DNA of 64,000 bases from RGIG3009 sp045578425 (lineage in GTDB: Bacteria > Bacillota > Clostridia > Oscillospirales > Acutalibacteraceae), in contig JAZNKF010000065.1 of NCBI GenBank assembly GCA_045578425.1, forward strand, positions 1-64,000, given 5' to 3'. How positions within the stretch are numbered: position 1 is the first letter of the stretch; every line of letters begins with the position of its first letter. A program made the position numbers and the translations under genes. The notes below the pieces were generated by a model that worked only from the letters and a program-made list of their open reading frames with translations, did no database searches and was not told where the DNA came from. This document shows, piece by piece, positions 1 to 7,714 of this stretch.

Positions 1-18
1 AACAGCGGCATACGGCAT
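1..18 (-). CDS. Start of a gene running off the left edge (partial)
   Basis: Only the first six codons (M-P-Y-A-A-V) of a minus-strand gene lie in the window. The start is supported by a strong ribosome binding site, AAGGAG, seven bases upstream of the ATG (reverse complement of positions 16-30). It would be read away from the GH4 gene and is separated from it by a hairpin terminator. Nothing can be said about its product. Confidence 0.5.
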
Positions 19-76
19 ATACTCACTCCTTACTACTTGACAGTGTAACATACCATCGTTGTTTTGTCCATAGTAT

Positions 77-117
77 AAAAAAACTCACCATACACATTGC
101 GGCACGGCGAGTTTTTT
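77..117 (-). terminator. Hairpin terminator after the GH4 gene
   Basis: An imperfect stem of AACTCaCC (about 82-89) and GGcGAGTT (about 106-113) is flanked by an A run on the left and a T run on the right. On the minus strand it gives a hairpin followed by seven T, twenty bases past the GH4 stop. It is probably bidirectional. The long loop and one mismatch lower certainty. Confidence 0.55.
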
Positions 118-136
118 CACTATTCATTCAATTGTA

Positions 137-1462
137 TCAATGATATTTCGGCAACCAGTCGCCGTGGACTTCAATGAGTTCGTCCACCATTTTCACAATG
201 GTATCAGGGTCAAGTTCGCTACCGGTGTGCGGGTCTAACATAGCCGCTTGATAGATATGTTCTTTCTTGCGAGTTTTTGCCGCTTCAATGGTCAACAACT
301 GTACATTGATGTTGGTTTGGTTCATAGCTGCCAGTTGCACCGGCAAAGCACCGACGCGAGTGGGAACAATGCCCGTACCGCTGGCAATACACGGAACTTC
401 GACACAAGCCTCTTCCGGTAAGTTGGAAATTACGTGGCCGGTATTGAGAACGTTACCGCCAAATTGATACGGTTTATTGGCAACAATAGCTTCCATAATG
501 TGTGAGCCATATTCCTTAGAGCGGGTGTGTTCAATAACTTCTTCGGTAGCGAGTTTTTGGTATTGGTCTTTCCACGCTTCGATTTGGCTGACGCAACGAC
601 GCGGATATTCATCCAACGGAATATTATATTTTTCAATCAATTCCGGATATTTGGATTTGATGTAAAACATGTTGTATTCTGCATTATGTTCGCTGGATTC
701 GGTGCAGTAATAACCAAAACGACGAATATAATCCAAACGCACTTTATCACCACATTTCGGGTCATCCAAGCGGGCTTGGATACGTTCTTTGATAAGCGGA
801 TACAAGTCGTTGCCGTCTTTGTCGCGGATTTCCAACAGCCAACCCATGTGGTTGATACCGGCAATCAATTCCTTGTGACCGGGAAGTTTGTCAGACAAAC
901 CTACTTGACCGAGAAGTGCCGAAGCGCACACCTGAACACTGTGGCACAAACCAATAGTATTAATCGGCACATAACGTTGCATATACCCCGTCAACATACC
1001 CATGGGATTGGTGTAGTTGAGCAACCAAGCATCGGGGCAAACCTCTGCCATTTCGTAACCAAACTCTTCCATAACGGGAATGGTACGCAAAGCGCGCATA
1101 ATGCCGCCGATACCCAGGGTATCACCAATGGTTTGGCGCAAACCGTATTTTTTGGGAATTTCAAAGTCAGTCACAGTACACGGCTCGTACAAACCAACTT
1201 GAATAGCGTTCACCACAAACGTAGCGCCGCGCAACGCTTCTTTACGGTTTTCCACACCGCAGTAGCAGGTGATACGGCAGTCGTCACATTGCAAGCCTTT
1301 GGCAATCGCGGTAATGATGGTTTCGCTTTCTTTCAAGCGTTGTGCATCGATGTCATACAAAGCAAATTCTGCGCTTTTAAGTTCATCACACATTAAGCAG
1401 TCGCCGATAATATTGCGAACAAAGACGGTGCTTCCGGCACCCATAAAGGTAATTTTGACCAT
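137..1462 (-). CDS. Glycoside hydrolase family 4, alpha-galactosidase-like (MelA type)
   Basis: This 441-residue cytosolic enzyme belongs to the NAD(+)- and Mn-dependent GH4 family, which cleaves glycosides by a redox-elimination mechanism. The N-terminus carries the dinucleotide-binding loop (GAGSTVF, residues 8-14). The central part has LNYTNPMG and the metal-site segment GLCHSVQ. Among GH4 enzymes a CHSV signature is usually linked to alpha-galactosidases, so alpha-galactosidase is the preferred call, with alpha-glucosidase or alpha-glucuronidase as alternatives. Length is typical for the family. The ATG follows AAAGGATG. It is transcribed divergently from an AraC regulator 120 bases away, which probably controls it. 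A second, unrelated alpha-galactosidase (GH36) lies at 19873-21744. Confidence 0.88.
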   Translation of the reverse strand: MVKITFMGAGSTVFVRNIIGDCLMCDELKSAEFALYDIDAQRLKESETIITAIAKGLQCDDCRITCYCGVENRKEALRGATFVVNAIQVGLYEPCTVTDFEIPKKYGLRQTIGDTLGIGGIMRALRTIPVMEEFGYEMAEVCPDAWLLNYTNPMGMLTGYMQRYVPINTIGLCHSVQVCASALLGQVGLSDKLPGHKELIAGINHMGWLLEIRDKDGNDLYPLIKERIQARLDDPKCGDKVRLDYIRRFGYYCTESSEHNAEYNMFYIKSKYPELIEKYNIPLDEYPRRCVSQIEAWKDQYQKLATEEVIEHTRSKEYGSHIMEAIVANKPYQFGGNVLNTGHVISNLPEEACVEVPCIASGTGIVPTRVGALPVQLAAMNQTNINVQLLTIEAAKTRKKEHIYQAAMLDPHTGSELDPDTIVKMVDELIEVHGDWLPKYH

Positions 1463-1523
1463 TTACAAACATCCTTTCCGCTTTTTGTGATTTCAGTATA
1501 GCAAAAAATATTGTTAAAAACCA

Positions 1524-1553
1524 TTGCATGATGTCACTGAAATTTGTTATAAT
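1524..1553 (+). promoter_or_regulatory. Sigma-A-type promoter for the AraC gene
   Basis: TTGCAT (1524-1529) and TATAAT (1548-1553) are separated by 18 bases, 29 bases upstream of the AraC start. The same 120-base interval must also hold the GH4 promoter on the other strand, where TATACT is visible at about 1496-1501, so the two divergent genes share a control region. Confidence 0.6.
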
Positions 1554-1582
1554 GTTGTTATCCTAATGAAAGGATTGTCCCT

Positions 1583-2389
1583 ATGAAGAAGTATCTGTTA
1601 GTCAATAAAGACTTTCCGCACATCAATCCTATCGAATGTGGTGAAGAGGAATGCAAACCCCATCATCGATACGCCGGTGTTCGCTCCTATTGGCTGTTAC
1701 ATTACATTTTGTCAGGCAAGGGAACTTTCACCGCAAACGGTGTCACGCACCACCTGCACGCCGGTCAATGTTTTGTGATCCGTCCGCAGGAATCAACCGT
1801 GTATGAATCCGACAGCAAAGAACCGTGGCATTACATTTGGATTGGATTTTCCGCCGGTATCACCATGCCGGAAATTTTGAAAGCCCAACCCTTTTTCGAG
1901 GGGGAAGTTTACGGAAAAATATTTAGCAAAATGTTGGGTGTTGCTACCCAAAAAGAGGATAGGGAATGTTTTTTGTGCGGTTGCATTGCAGAATTGTTGG
2001 CGCATTTGTTTGAAGAAAATCGTTCTCCCCTATCCACCACCGCACAAGCAATGGAGCAAGCAAAAAATTGCATAGAATCCGAATATATGTCCCCTGAACT
2101 AACCATCAACGCTTTAGCAAAGCGGTTGCACCTTAACCGCAGCTATTTCAGCACAACGTTTCGAAATCACACAGGTGTTTCACCGCAAGAGTATTTAAAC
2201 ACCTTTCGTTTGGAAAAAGCGGCACAACTTTTACAAAGCAGCGATATGTCGGTAGCGCAAATTGCCGCAGCAACAGGTTACACCGATTTTTGCAACTTTT
2301 CACGCATGTTCAAACGACGTTTTGGTATCCCCCCGTCACGGTATGCCAAAAAACCTCTTTCACATAAAAGCACTCCGTCTTTGCTCTGA
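1583..2389 (+). CDS. AraC family transcriptional regulator
   Basis: This 268-residue regulator has an N-terminal cupin-like sugar-sensing domain (about 1-140; note HLHAGQCFVIRPQ) and a C-terminal double helix-turn-helix (about 165-260) with LHLNRSYFSTTFRNHTG, YLNTFRLEKAAQLL and the AraC signature IAAATGYTDFCNFSRMFKRRFG. The start follows AAAGGA with eight bases of spacing. It faces the GH4 alpha-galactosidase, which is a common arrangement for MSM/Raf-type activators of alpha-galactoside use, so regulation of that gene is inferred. No sugar transporter is visible beside it. Its last codons overlap the stem of the following terminator. Confidence 0.9.
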   Translation: MKKYLLVNKDFPHINPIECGEEECKPHHRYAGVRSYWLLHYILSGKGTFTANGVTHHLHAGQCFVIRPQESTVYESDSKEPWHYIWIGFSAGITMPEILKAQPFFEGEVYGKIFSKMLGVATQKEDRECFLCGCIAELLAHLFEENRSPLSTTAQAMEQAKNCIESEYMSPELTINALAKRLHLNRSYFSTTFRNHTGVSPQEYLNTFRLEKAAQLLQSSDMSVAQIAAATGYTDFCNFSRMFKRRFGIPPSRYAKKPLSHKSTPSLL

Positions 2390-2417
2390 GAACAAAGACG
2401 GAGTGTTACTTTTTATT
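2371..2417. terminator. Bidirectional terminator between AraC and cdaR
   Basis: A perfect 13-base stem, CACTCCGTCTTTG (2371-2383) pairing with 2393-2405, is followed by TTACTTTTTATT. The stem begins inside the AraC coding end. It serves the converging AraC and cdaR genes. Confidence 0.85.
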
Positions 2418-3732
2418 CCAAAGTTCCGTATAGGCGATACATATCGGCATCTTCTTTGCCGTAGTAAACCCAAACGTTTTGATATTTCGGTACGGTTATC
2501 CGTACCAAATACCGCACCGAGCCGGTACCGGTATTGCTGGAAGCATCCAGCGTGAGTGTCAAATCATTCGGAGTGATTTTAGCAAGGGCGGCTTGCGGAC
2601 CGCATAGAACAATGTTGGAAAGTACTTGATTGTTCAAAGTGATGGTTTTCCCTGCCGGAATATTTTCCACCTTAACATCTTCCAGTCCTTTCACCTGACG
2701 AGAAATTGTTTTGGTAGTATATTTTTTCAAATTCAACGCCAGTGTCACCGTATTACCTTCCAGTACCCGAATGCCGGTCGGAATATTGAGCGAAAAAGTA
2801 ATTTCGGAATCTTCCGGTTTTAAGCGGTCAAAATTAACCGTACCAAGGTTTCCGATAGTAGAAGCTGCCGTAGAAAGTGCTTCTGCCTCCCCTACCAAAG
2901 TGATTTCGGGAGGAGTAAGTGTTACCAAACCGGCTTCCGGCACGGCTGCCGGTCGGTTCGCCAACGTATAGGTCAGCGGAACTTTTTGTTGCACCCAAAC
3001 AGGGACCGTAACTTCCACCGTGTTGTCCTCGCTATTTGATTGCAAAACATGACACTTTTCCAGAGAAACCTCGTTACCATCGGAATCTAACGCCTGCAAG
3101 GTTGCCGGGAAGCGTGTTGTTTTTTCGATAACCCCGCCGTCGGCTACCTTTGCGGTGACTGTGGCAATACGCGTAATCACTGCTTGAGGGCCTTCAATTT
3201 TAACTGTCCCGTCTTGAATCGCGGGAGAGTCAATGCTCAAATCGCCGATTTGCTGTATTTTTTCGTCTTTAAGTTTCACCGAACTTACATCAGCTGTAAC
3301 CATAAACGAAGACATGGTCCAGTAATCACATTCCAGTGTGATTTTGCTGGGCGAAATGGAATTAATGGTAAAGCCACTCGTTTTACCGGATTTTGTTGCC
3401 GTAAGAGAAACCTCTGATTTTCCGACGCCTTGAATATCTGCCAAGGAAGGACGAATATCAAAATCCTCTTCGGTAAGTTTAAAAACCGTCGAGCGAGCGC
3501 CTTCTACCGAAACCTCAATCGTAAACTCATCTTCACCTACCACACGTAATCCGTTTTGACCAACAATGGTTCCGGCAAGGTCTACTTTCAGCGGAACCAA
3601 AACCTTGCTTTGTTGTATATTCCCCGGTCCAAAAGTAACCAGTGCCCAAACAAGAACAGCGATGATAGCAGAACAGATAATCATTAGTCTGTCGTTGTGC
3701 AGAAGAGCGTTCAAAGAAAATTTCCCTTTCAT
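2413..3732 (-). CDS. cdaR: YbbR-domain protein, regulator of diadenylate cyclase (CdaR)
   Basis: This 439-residue protein has one N-terminal membrane segment (about residues 15-35, rich in I/A/V/W) followed by several repeated extracytoplasmic YbbR-type beta domains. CdaR proteins bind the membrane-bound cyclase CdaA and modulate c-di-AMP output. The ATG overlaps the cdaA stop codon by four bases (ATGA), so translation is probably coupled. In many Firmicutes glmM follows directly. Here a strong terminator follows instead and glmM is not in the window. Beta-rich repeats make the exact domain count uncertain by eye. Confidence 0.88.
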   Translation of the reverse strand: MKGKFSLNALLHNDRLMIICSAIIAVLVWALVTFGPGNIQQSKVLVPLKVDLAGTIVGQNGLRVVGEDEFTIEVSVEGARSTVFKLTEEDFDIRPSLADIQGVGKSEVSLTATKSGKTSGFTINSISPSKITLECDYWTMSSFMVTADVSSVKLKDEKIQQIGDLSIDSPAIQDGTVKIEGPQAVITRIATVTAKVADGGVIEKTTRFPATLQALDSDGNEVSLEKCHVLQSNSEDNTVEVTVPVWVQQKVPLTYTLANRPAAVPEAGLVTLTPPEITLVGEAEALSTAASTIGNLGTVNFDRLKPEDSEITFSLNIPTGIRVLEGNTVTLALNLKKYTTKTISRQVKGLEDVKVENIPAGKTITLNNQVLSNIVLCGPQAALAKITPNDLTLTLDASSNTGTGSVRYLVRITVPKYQNVWVYYGKEDADMYRLYGTLE

Positions 3733-4610
3733 TTCGGCCCTCCTTTACGCCAGAAAGCAAAACGACTGATGGTCGTTTCGTCATCGGTCCGTATATTCTT
3801 CCAAATAATTTCATTTTCCAATTCTTGGCGCAACGTTTCGGTGGTAAAATCCCGTTGTAATTCTCCGGCTTTGGCAACCGAAATCGTTCCCGTTTCTTCT
3901 GAAACAATAACAACAACGGCATCGGAATTTTCGCTCATACCAACACCGGCACGATGACGGGTACCCAAACTGCGGCTGATGGAAATGTTTTCGGTCAAAG
4001 GTAAAATACAACCCGCGGCATGTACCTTACCTTCTCTGAAAATAGTGGCGCCATCATGAAGTGGAGCCTTGTTAAAGAAAATATTCGCCACCAATTCGCC
4101 CGTTGGTTGTGCATCGATGAGCGTACCGGTTCTGGCAATTTCCCCCAAACGAGTGTGTCGTTCAAACACAATCAAAGCGCCCATTTTTTCACGTTGTAAT
4201 TGCTGAACGGCCGAACAAGTAGCAGAAATGGCGGTTTTCCACTGTCCGATATATTCCGCGGCATTTTCTTCGTTAAATTTAAAGCGCGACAAACCGGAGT
4301 GCCCAAACTGTTCCAACGCGCGACGAATCTCCGGCTGGAAAATAACGGCTAACAAAATCAGCGCGTTATCAAACAACAGTTGCAACAAATATTTTAATGT
4401 GGTCAGGCCAATCAAATGTGCCAAAGCATACGCCGCGCCCAACAGGAAAAACCCTTTGAGTAATTGTTCAGCACGAGAATCACGCACCAACTTGATGAGA
4501 CTGAAAACCGCAACGGCGACCAATAAAATATCCAAAGTATCCGTGATTAAATGGTAGCTTTTAATAAAAGTGAGTATATTTATCCAGATTTCATGAAAAA
4601 AAGCTCCCAC
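3729..4610 (-). CDS. cdaA: Diadenylate cyclase CdaA (c-di-AMP synthase)
   Basis: This 293-residue membrane enzyme condenses two ATP into cyclic di-AMP, the second messenger for potassium and osmolyte balance. Three hydrophobic segments fill about residues 10-95. The DAC domain follows, with the two diagnostic motifs LHDGAT (about 183-188) and GTRHRAGVG (about 212-220), which bind and catalyse. The start is GTG, preceded by a GGTGG stretch. Gene order cdaA-cdaR is the conserved arrangement. It lies 57 bases downstream of the cysteine desulfurase gene and may be read from the same upstream promoter. Confidence 0.95.
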   Translation of the reverse strand: MGAFFHEIWINILTFIKSYHLITDTLDILLVAVAVFSLIKLVRDSRAEQLLKGFFLLGAAYALAHLIGLTTLKYLLQLLFDNALILLAVIFQPEIRRALEQFGHSGLSRFKFNEENAAEYIGQWKTAISATCSAVQQLQREKMGALIVFERHTRLGEIARTGTLIDAQPTGELVANIFFNKAPLHDGATIFREGKVHAAGCILPLTENISISRSLGTRHRAGVGMSENSDAVVVIVSEETGTISVAKAGELQRDFTTETLRQELENEIIWKNIRTDDETTISRFAFWRKGGPK

Positions 4611-4667
4611 TATTCATCACCACCTTACATCCATATAATTTTATTGTACCAATAGTCTGTTGTTATT

Positions 4668-5813
4668 TCAAGAGTTTCTTACAAATTCCATTAAATTTTT
4701 ATAAAGATAATCCAAATCTTTGTTAGTTGTATACACAGACGGACAAAGTCGTACCGCCCCGCCCTCAATTGTTTTCATACGCCGATGGGCGGATGGTGCA
4801 CAATGTAATCCCGCTCGAACAGCAATGCCTTTACTGCTTAGAAATTCTGCTACTTCTTCGCTTTGATGGTTTTTAACATTAAATGTCAACAAAGGAACAC
4901 ATATCGACAAATTGGGATATGGCGTATATAATTGGATTTCCCTTATTTGCGATAAGCGAAGATAAAGTTGTTGCATAATTCGCATTTCGCGGTTGGAAAC
5001 GGCTTCTATCGTATGCCGGTTAACAAATTTTATTCCTTCACATAAACCGCAAATGCCTAAAACGTTGATTGTACCGCTTTCCAAATGTTCCGGCAGTTCT
5101 TCCGGTTGAGTTTTGAGTAAAGATTGACTGCCGCTACCACCCTCCATGATGGTTGATAATTGTCGTTCACTGCGACACAAAAGCAAACCGGTCCCCATGG
5201 GTCCGTATAAACCCTTGTGCCCCGGCAAGCACAAATAATCTATCTTGTTTTTTGCCATATCTATCGGCAAAATCCCGCCGCTTTGCGCAGCATCAACCGC
5301 AAACCGTATTCCTTTTTCGGCGGCTAATGCTGCCAACTGTTCTATCGGTGCACGATACCCCAACACGTTTGATGCATGACTGCAAACTATCAATTTTGTG
5401 TTGGGACGAATGGCACAGCGAAACGACTCCACCGTTAGCGAAGGATAATTAGGATAAACCGTAGCCTCTGTATAAGTGATGTTTTTATCTCTAAGTGTTT
5501 CTAAGGGGCGGATTACCGAATTATGCTCCAAATCTGAGATAACCGCGTGGTCACCGGGACACAAAGTTCCTTTAATCACCATGTTGAGTGACATAGTACA
5601 ATTAGCGGTAAATACGACATCAGCAGGATTGTCCACCCCGAACAAAGAAGCCGCTGCTTCACGGCAAGCGTAAACTTGTTCGGCCGTTCGCAGCGACAAA
5701 GTATGACCGCCTCTGCCCGGGTTGGCACCGTATAACACCATCGCATCCGATACAGCGCGCCGCACTTCGGGCGGTTTGGGATAGGTAGTAGCGGCGTTAT
5801 CCAAATAAATCAA
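4668..5813 (-). CDS. Aminotransferase class V, cysteine desulfurase family
   Basis: This 381-residue PLP enzyme belongs to the cysteine desulfurase family, which removes sulfur from cysteine as an enzyme-bound persulfide. The N-terminus is YLDNAATTYPKPPEV. The PLP lysine is in LPGHKGLYGP (about 200-209) and the C-terminal GLHCAPSAH holds the probable catalytic cysteine and its neighbours. It most resembles the clostridial subgroup not tied to Suf or Isc clusters. The start is TTG with GGTGG seven bases upstream, and the gene overlaps the preceding DUF3343 gene by 17 bases. That overlap with a putative sulfur/selenium carrier supports a joint role in sulfur transfer (inference). Confidence 0.88.
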   Translation of the reverse strand: MIYLDNAATTYPKPPEVRRAVSDAMVLYGANPGRGGHTLSLRTAEQVYACREAAASLFGVDNPADVVFTANCTMSLNMVIKGTLCPGDHAVISDLEHNSVIRPLETLRDKNITYTEATVYPNYPSLTVESFRCAIRPNTKLIVCSHASNVLGYRAPIEQLAALAAEKGIRFAVDAAQSGGILPIDMAKNKIDYLCLPGHKGLYGPMGTGLLLCRSERQLSTIMEGGSGSQSLLKTQPEELPEHLESGTINVLGICGLCEGIKFVNRHTIEAVSNREMRIMQQLYLRLSQIREIQLYTPYPNLSICVPLLTFNVKNHQSEEVAEFLSSKGIAVRAGLHCAPSAHRRMKTIEGGAVRLCPSVYTTNKDLDYLYKNLMEFVRNS

Positions 5814-6039
5814 AGCTTACACCACCGTTTTCCATACGCAAAATGCGAATACCGGCACTCGTCAACTGTTGTTTTACCAGCGAAGCATTCCCGCGTACTT
5901 GTAACACATATCCACAGCCGTCACTTTCTTTTTGACTTGACGAGCGTTTCATATATACCGTAAAGCCTTGATGTTCCAGTAACTTTCGCCCACGCATGGC
6001 GTTGGTTACAGAACTGACATAAAATGTTGTCCATTCCAT
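5797..6039 (-). CDS. Small DUF3343-like protein (putative Se/S carrier)
   Basis: This 80-residue protein resembles the DUF3343 family, short alpha/beta proteins often found beside selenium or sulfur metabolism genes. It has a central segment rich in S and K, a cysteine in DGCGYVLQV (about residue 42), and a glycine-rich C-terminus. I place the start at the second ATG (MEWTTF) because GAGAGGTGA lies correctly upstream. An upstream in-frame ATG would add seven residues but would cover that site. It overlaps the cysteine desulfurase start, implying coupled translation. A sulfur carrier role is inference. Confidence 0.7.
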   Translation of the reverse strand: MEWTTFYVSSVTNAMRGRKLLEHQGFTVYMKRSSSQKESDGCGYVLQVRGNASLVKQQLTSAGIRILRMENGGVSFDLFG

Positions 6040-6090
6040 AAAAAATTCACCTCTCAACATTACTATATGTTTTGAGAGGTGAGATGGTGT

Positions 6091-6501
6091 CTATTGCCGA
6101 CTGCGCAAATAATCTTCCAAAATGATAACCGCCGCCACAGCATCGACCACATTTTTTCGTTTTTTCCCGCGGACATTCGTCTCGTTCAAAATGCCAATGG
6201 CCGATTTTGTAGTCAACCGTTCGTCCCATAAATGCACGGGTAAGTTGGTTTTTTTGCGTAAATCCGCCGCAAATTGTTGAGCACGCTGAGCACTTTCGCC
6301 GCAAGTGCCGTCCATGTTGCGCGGTAACCCAACCACAATTTCTGCGGCACGTTCTTGTACTGCTATGGTTGTTATTTCGTCCAGTAAAAGAGCAAGGTCG
6401 TTTTGTGCAATGGTCATCAGCGGTGACGCCAATAACTCCAGCTCATCCGAAATTGCCAAGCCGGTACGAGCAAGACCTAAATCCACCGATAAAATTCTCA
6501 C
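6091..6501 (-). CDS. ruvX: Putative Holliday junction resolvase RuvX/YqgF
   Basis: This 136-residue protein has an RNase H-like fold. The first strand carries the catalytic aspartate (SVDLGLARTG, residues 5-14), followed by VVGLPRNMDGT (about 57-67) and WDERLTT (about 96-102), all signatures of RuvX. The family is linked to Holliday junction processing and to 16S rRNA 5'-end maturation. The start is GTG after CAGGGA. It sits downstream of a hairpin that follows the CD1247-like gene, so it may be read by readthrough or its own promoter. Confidence 0.92.
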   Translation of the reverse strand: MRILSVDLGLARTGLAISDELELLASPLMTIAQNDLALLLDEITTIAVQERAAEIVVGLPRNMDGTCGESAQRAQQFAADLRKKTNLPVHLWDERLTTKSAIGILNETNVRGKKRKNVVDAVAAVIILEDYLRSRQ

Positions 6502-6526
6502 TGTTTTTCCCTGCCTTACTAAAAAG

Positions 6527-6555
6527 AACAGCGGAAAGCCTTGCTTTCCGCTGTT
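6527..6555 (-). terminator. Hairpin terminator after the CD1247-like gene
   Basis: A perfect 12-base stem, AACAGCGGAAAG (6527-6538) with CTTTCCGCTGTT (6544-6555), has a five-base loop. On the minus strand it is followed by CTTTTTAG. It separates the CD1247-like gene from ruvX. Confidence 0.75.
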
Positions 6556-6564
6556 TTAGTGCTT

Positions 6565-7002
6565 TTATTCTTCGTCTTCGGAACAGCAATCACAATCGTC
6601 GTCTTCGCCGCAACAATCGCAATCAATATCAAATTCCAAATGTTCGCCGCACGCCGGGCAATCCACGCCGCCGTCCAGCAACGTTTCTTCGTCGACGTCA
6701 AAACATTCGTCACAAGCGGGACAAGTTACTTCGTAAAACTCGTCGTCGTCACAGCAATCGCAATCACAGTCGCAATCACAATCATCGTAATATTCGGTTT
6801 CTAAAGCATCCAAATCTTCATCAATGGTATCAACTTGTTCGCCCATTTCTTGCACGGTGGCTTCCAAATCTTCCACACTCAATGCCACATCGGCCAAAAC
6901 ATCCATAACGGCTTTCCAAATCTTGCCTTCCTTGGAGTCGGCATCAACGCCCAAACCTTCCAAAAGACCTTTAAGATAAGCCACTTTCTCCGTAATCGTC
7001 AT
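6565..7002 (-). CDS. CD1247-like acidic protein with Asp-Cys repeats and zinc-ribbon motifs
   Basis: This 145-residue protein starts with a helical part (about 1-85; KVAYLKGLLEGLGVDADSKEGKI) that matches the N-terminal domain of the clostridial CD1247 family. The rest is extremely acidic and cysteine-rich. It has an alternating D-C tract (about 93-104), a classic two-knuckle zinc ribbon with CPACDECF and CPACGEHL, then further DCDCC clusters. About 20 cysteines suggest metal binding, possibly zinc or another soft metal, in the cytosol. The ATG follows AGGAGG. It sits 30 bases after efp, probably in one transcript. Function is not known. Confidence 0.85.
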   Translation of the reverse strand: MTITEKVAYLKGLLEGLGVDADSKEGKIWKAVMDVLADVALSVEDLEATVQEMGEQVDTIDEDLDALETEYYDDCDCDCDCDCCDDDEFYEVTCPACDECFDVDEETLLDGGVDCPACGEHLEFDIDCDCCGEDDDCDCCSEDEE

Positions 7003-7032
7003 AAAACTATTCCTCCTAGTATAATGATAAGT

Positions 7033-7590
7033 TTATGCACGTTCCATGTATTCACCGACACGCGTGTCCACACGAATCATTTCGCCTTCATCGATGAACA
7101 GCGGCACACGAATTTCGGCACCCGTTTCCAGCGTAGCGGGTTTGGTGGCATTGGTAGCCGTATCGCCCTTGAAACCGGGGTCGGTTTGGGTGACTTGCAA
7201 CTCTACAAAGTTGGGGGGTTCTACGCCAAACACGTTGCCTTTGTAAGACATGACTTTGCAAACCATGTTTTCTTTCACAAACTTAAAGTTATCGGACAAA
7301 ACTTCGCGATTGATGGGCAACAACTCATACGATTCGGGATCCATGAAATAGAAAAGGTCCCCATCGCTGTAGGAAAATTCCATTTCTTTTCTTTCCACAA
7401 AAGCGGTCGGGTATTTATCGTTGGGGTTGAAGGTGCGTTCTACCACCGTTCCGGCAATAACATTGCGGATCTTTGCACGCACAAACGCCGCACCTTTACC
7501 GGGTTTAACGTGTTGAAATTCCACGATTTGATAGACGTTACCATCCATTTCAAAGGTAACACCGTTACGAAAATCACCTGCAGATACCAT
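7033..7590 (-). CDS. efp: Translation elongation factor P
   Basis: At 185 residues this is full-length EF-P, which binds between the P and E sites and relieves stalling at polyproline stretches. It begins AGDFRNGVTFEMDGNVYQIVEF and has the domain I loop FQHVKPGKGAAFVRAK, where the lysine in PGKGA is the usual modification site. The C-terminus GEYMERA ends as in the family. The start follows GGAGG. A sigma-A-type promoter lies upstream at 7623-7651. Confidence 0.96.
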   Translation of the reverse strand: MVSAGDFRNGVTFEMDGNVYQIVEFQHVKPGKGAAFVRAKIRNVIAGTVVERTFNPNDKYPTAFVERKEMEFSYSDGDLFYFMDPESYELLPINREVLSDNFKFVKENMVCKVMSYKGNVFGVEPPNFVELQVTQTDPGFKGDTATNATKPATLETGAEIRVPLFIDEGEMIRVDTRVGEYMERA

Positions 7591-7622
7591 TTTTAAAATC
7601 CTCCATATAACATACTATACGT

Positions 7623-7651
7623 ATTCTACCCTATTTCTTTGAATTTTGCAA
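7623..7651 (-). promoter_or_regulatory. Sigma-A-type promoter for efp
   Basis: On the minus strand TTGCAA (7646-7651) and TAGAAT (7623-7628) are 17 bases apart, about 33 bases ahead of the efp start codon. This could drive efp and the CD1247-like gene. Confidence 0.6.
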
Positions 7652-7676
7652 GGGTATTTTGAAAGAAAAAAGAAAG

Positions 7677-7707
7677 ACAGCGGTAAATTCTTACAATTTA
7701 CCGCTGT
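7677..7707 (-). terminator. Terminator after the EF-G2-like gene
   Basis: A 13-base stem, ACAGCGGTAAATT (7677-7689) with AATTTACCGCTGT (7695-7707), is followed on the minus strand by CTTTCTTTTTTC. It lies eight bases past the stop of the GTPase gene. Confidence 0.85.
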
Positions 7708-7714
7708 ATGTATA

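Noticed and set aside
527..1396. Long open frame on the plus strand (289 residues) antisense to the GH4 gene
   Set aside because: It is exactly opposite the well-supported GH4 gene, has no ribosome binding site, and its protein is low-complexity Phe/His/Asn-rich, typical of antisense frames.
6725..6800. Short repeats that could suggest a CRISPR array
   Set aside because: They are codons of the Asp-Cys tract in the CD1247-like gene; no spacers or cas genes.
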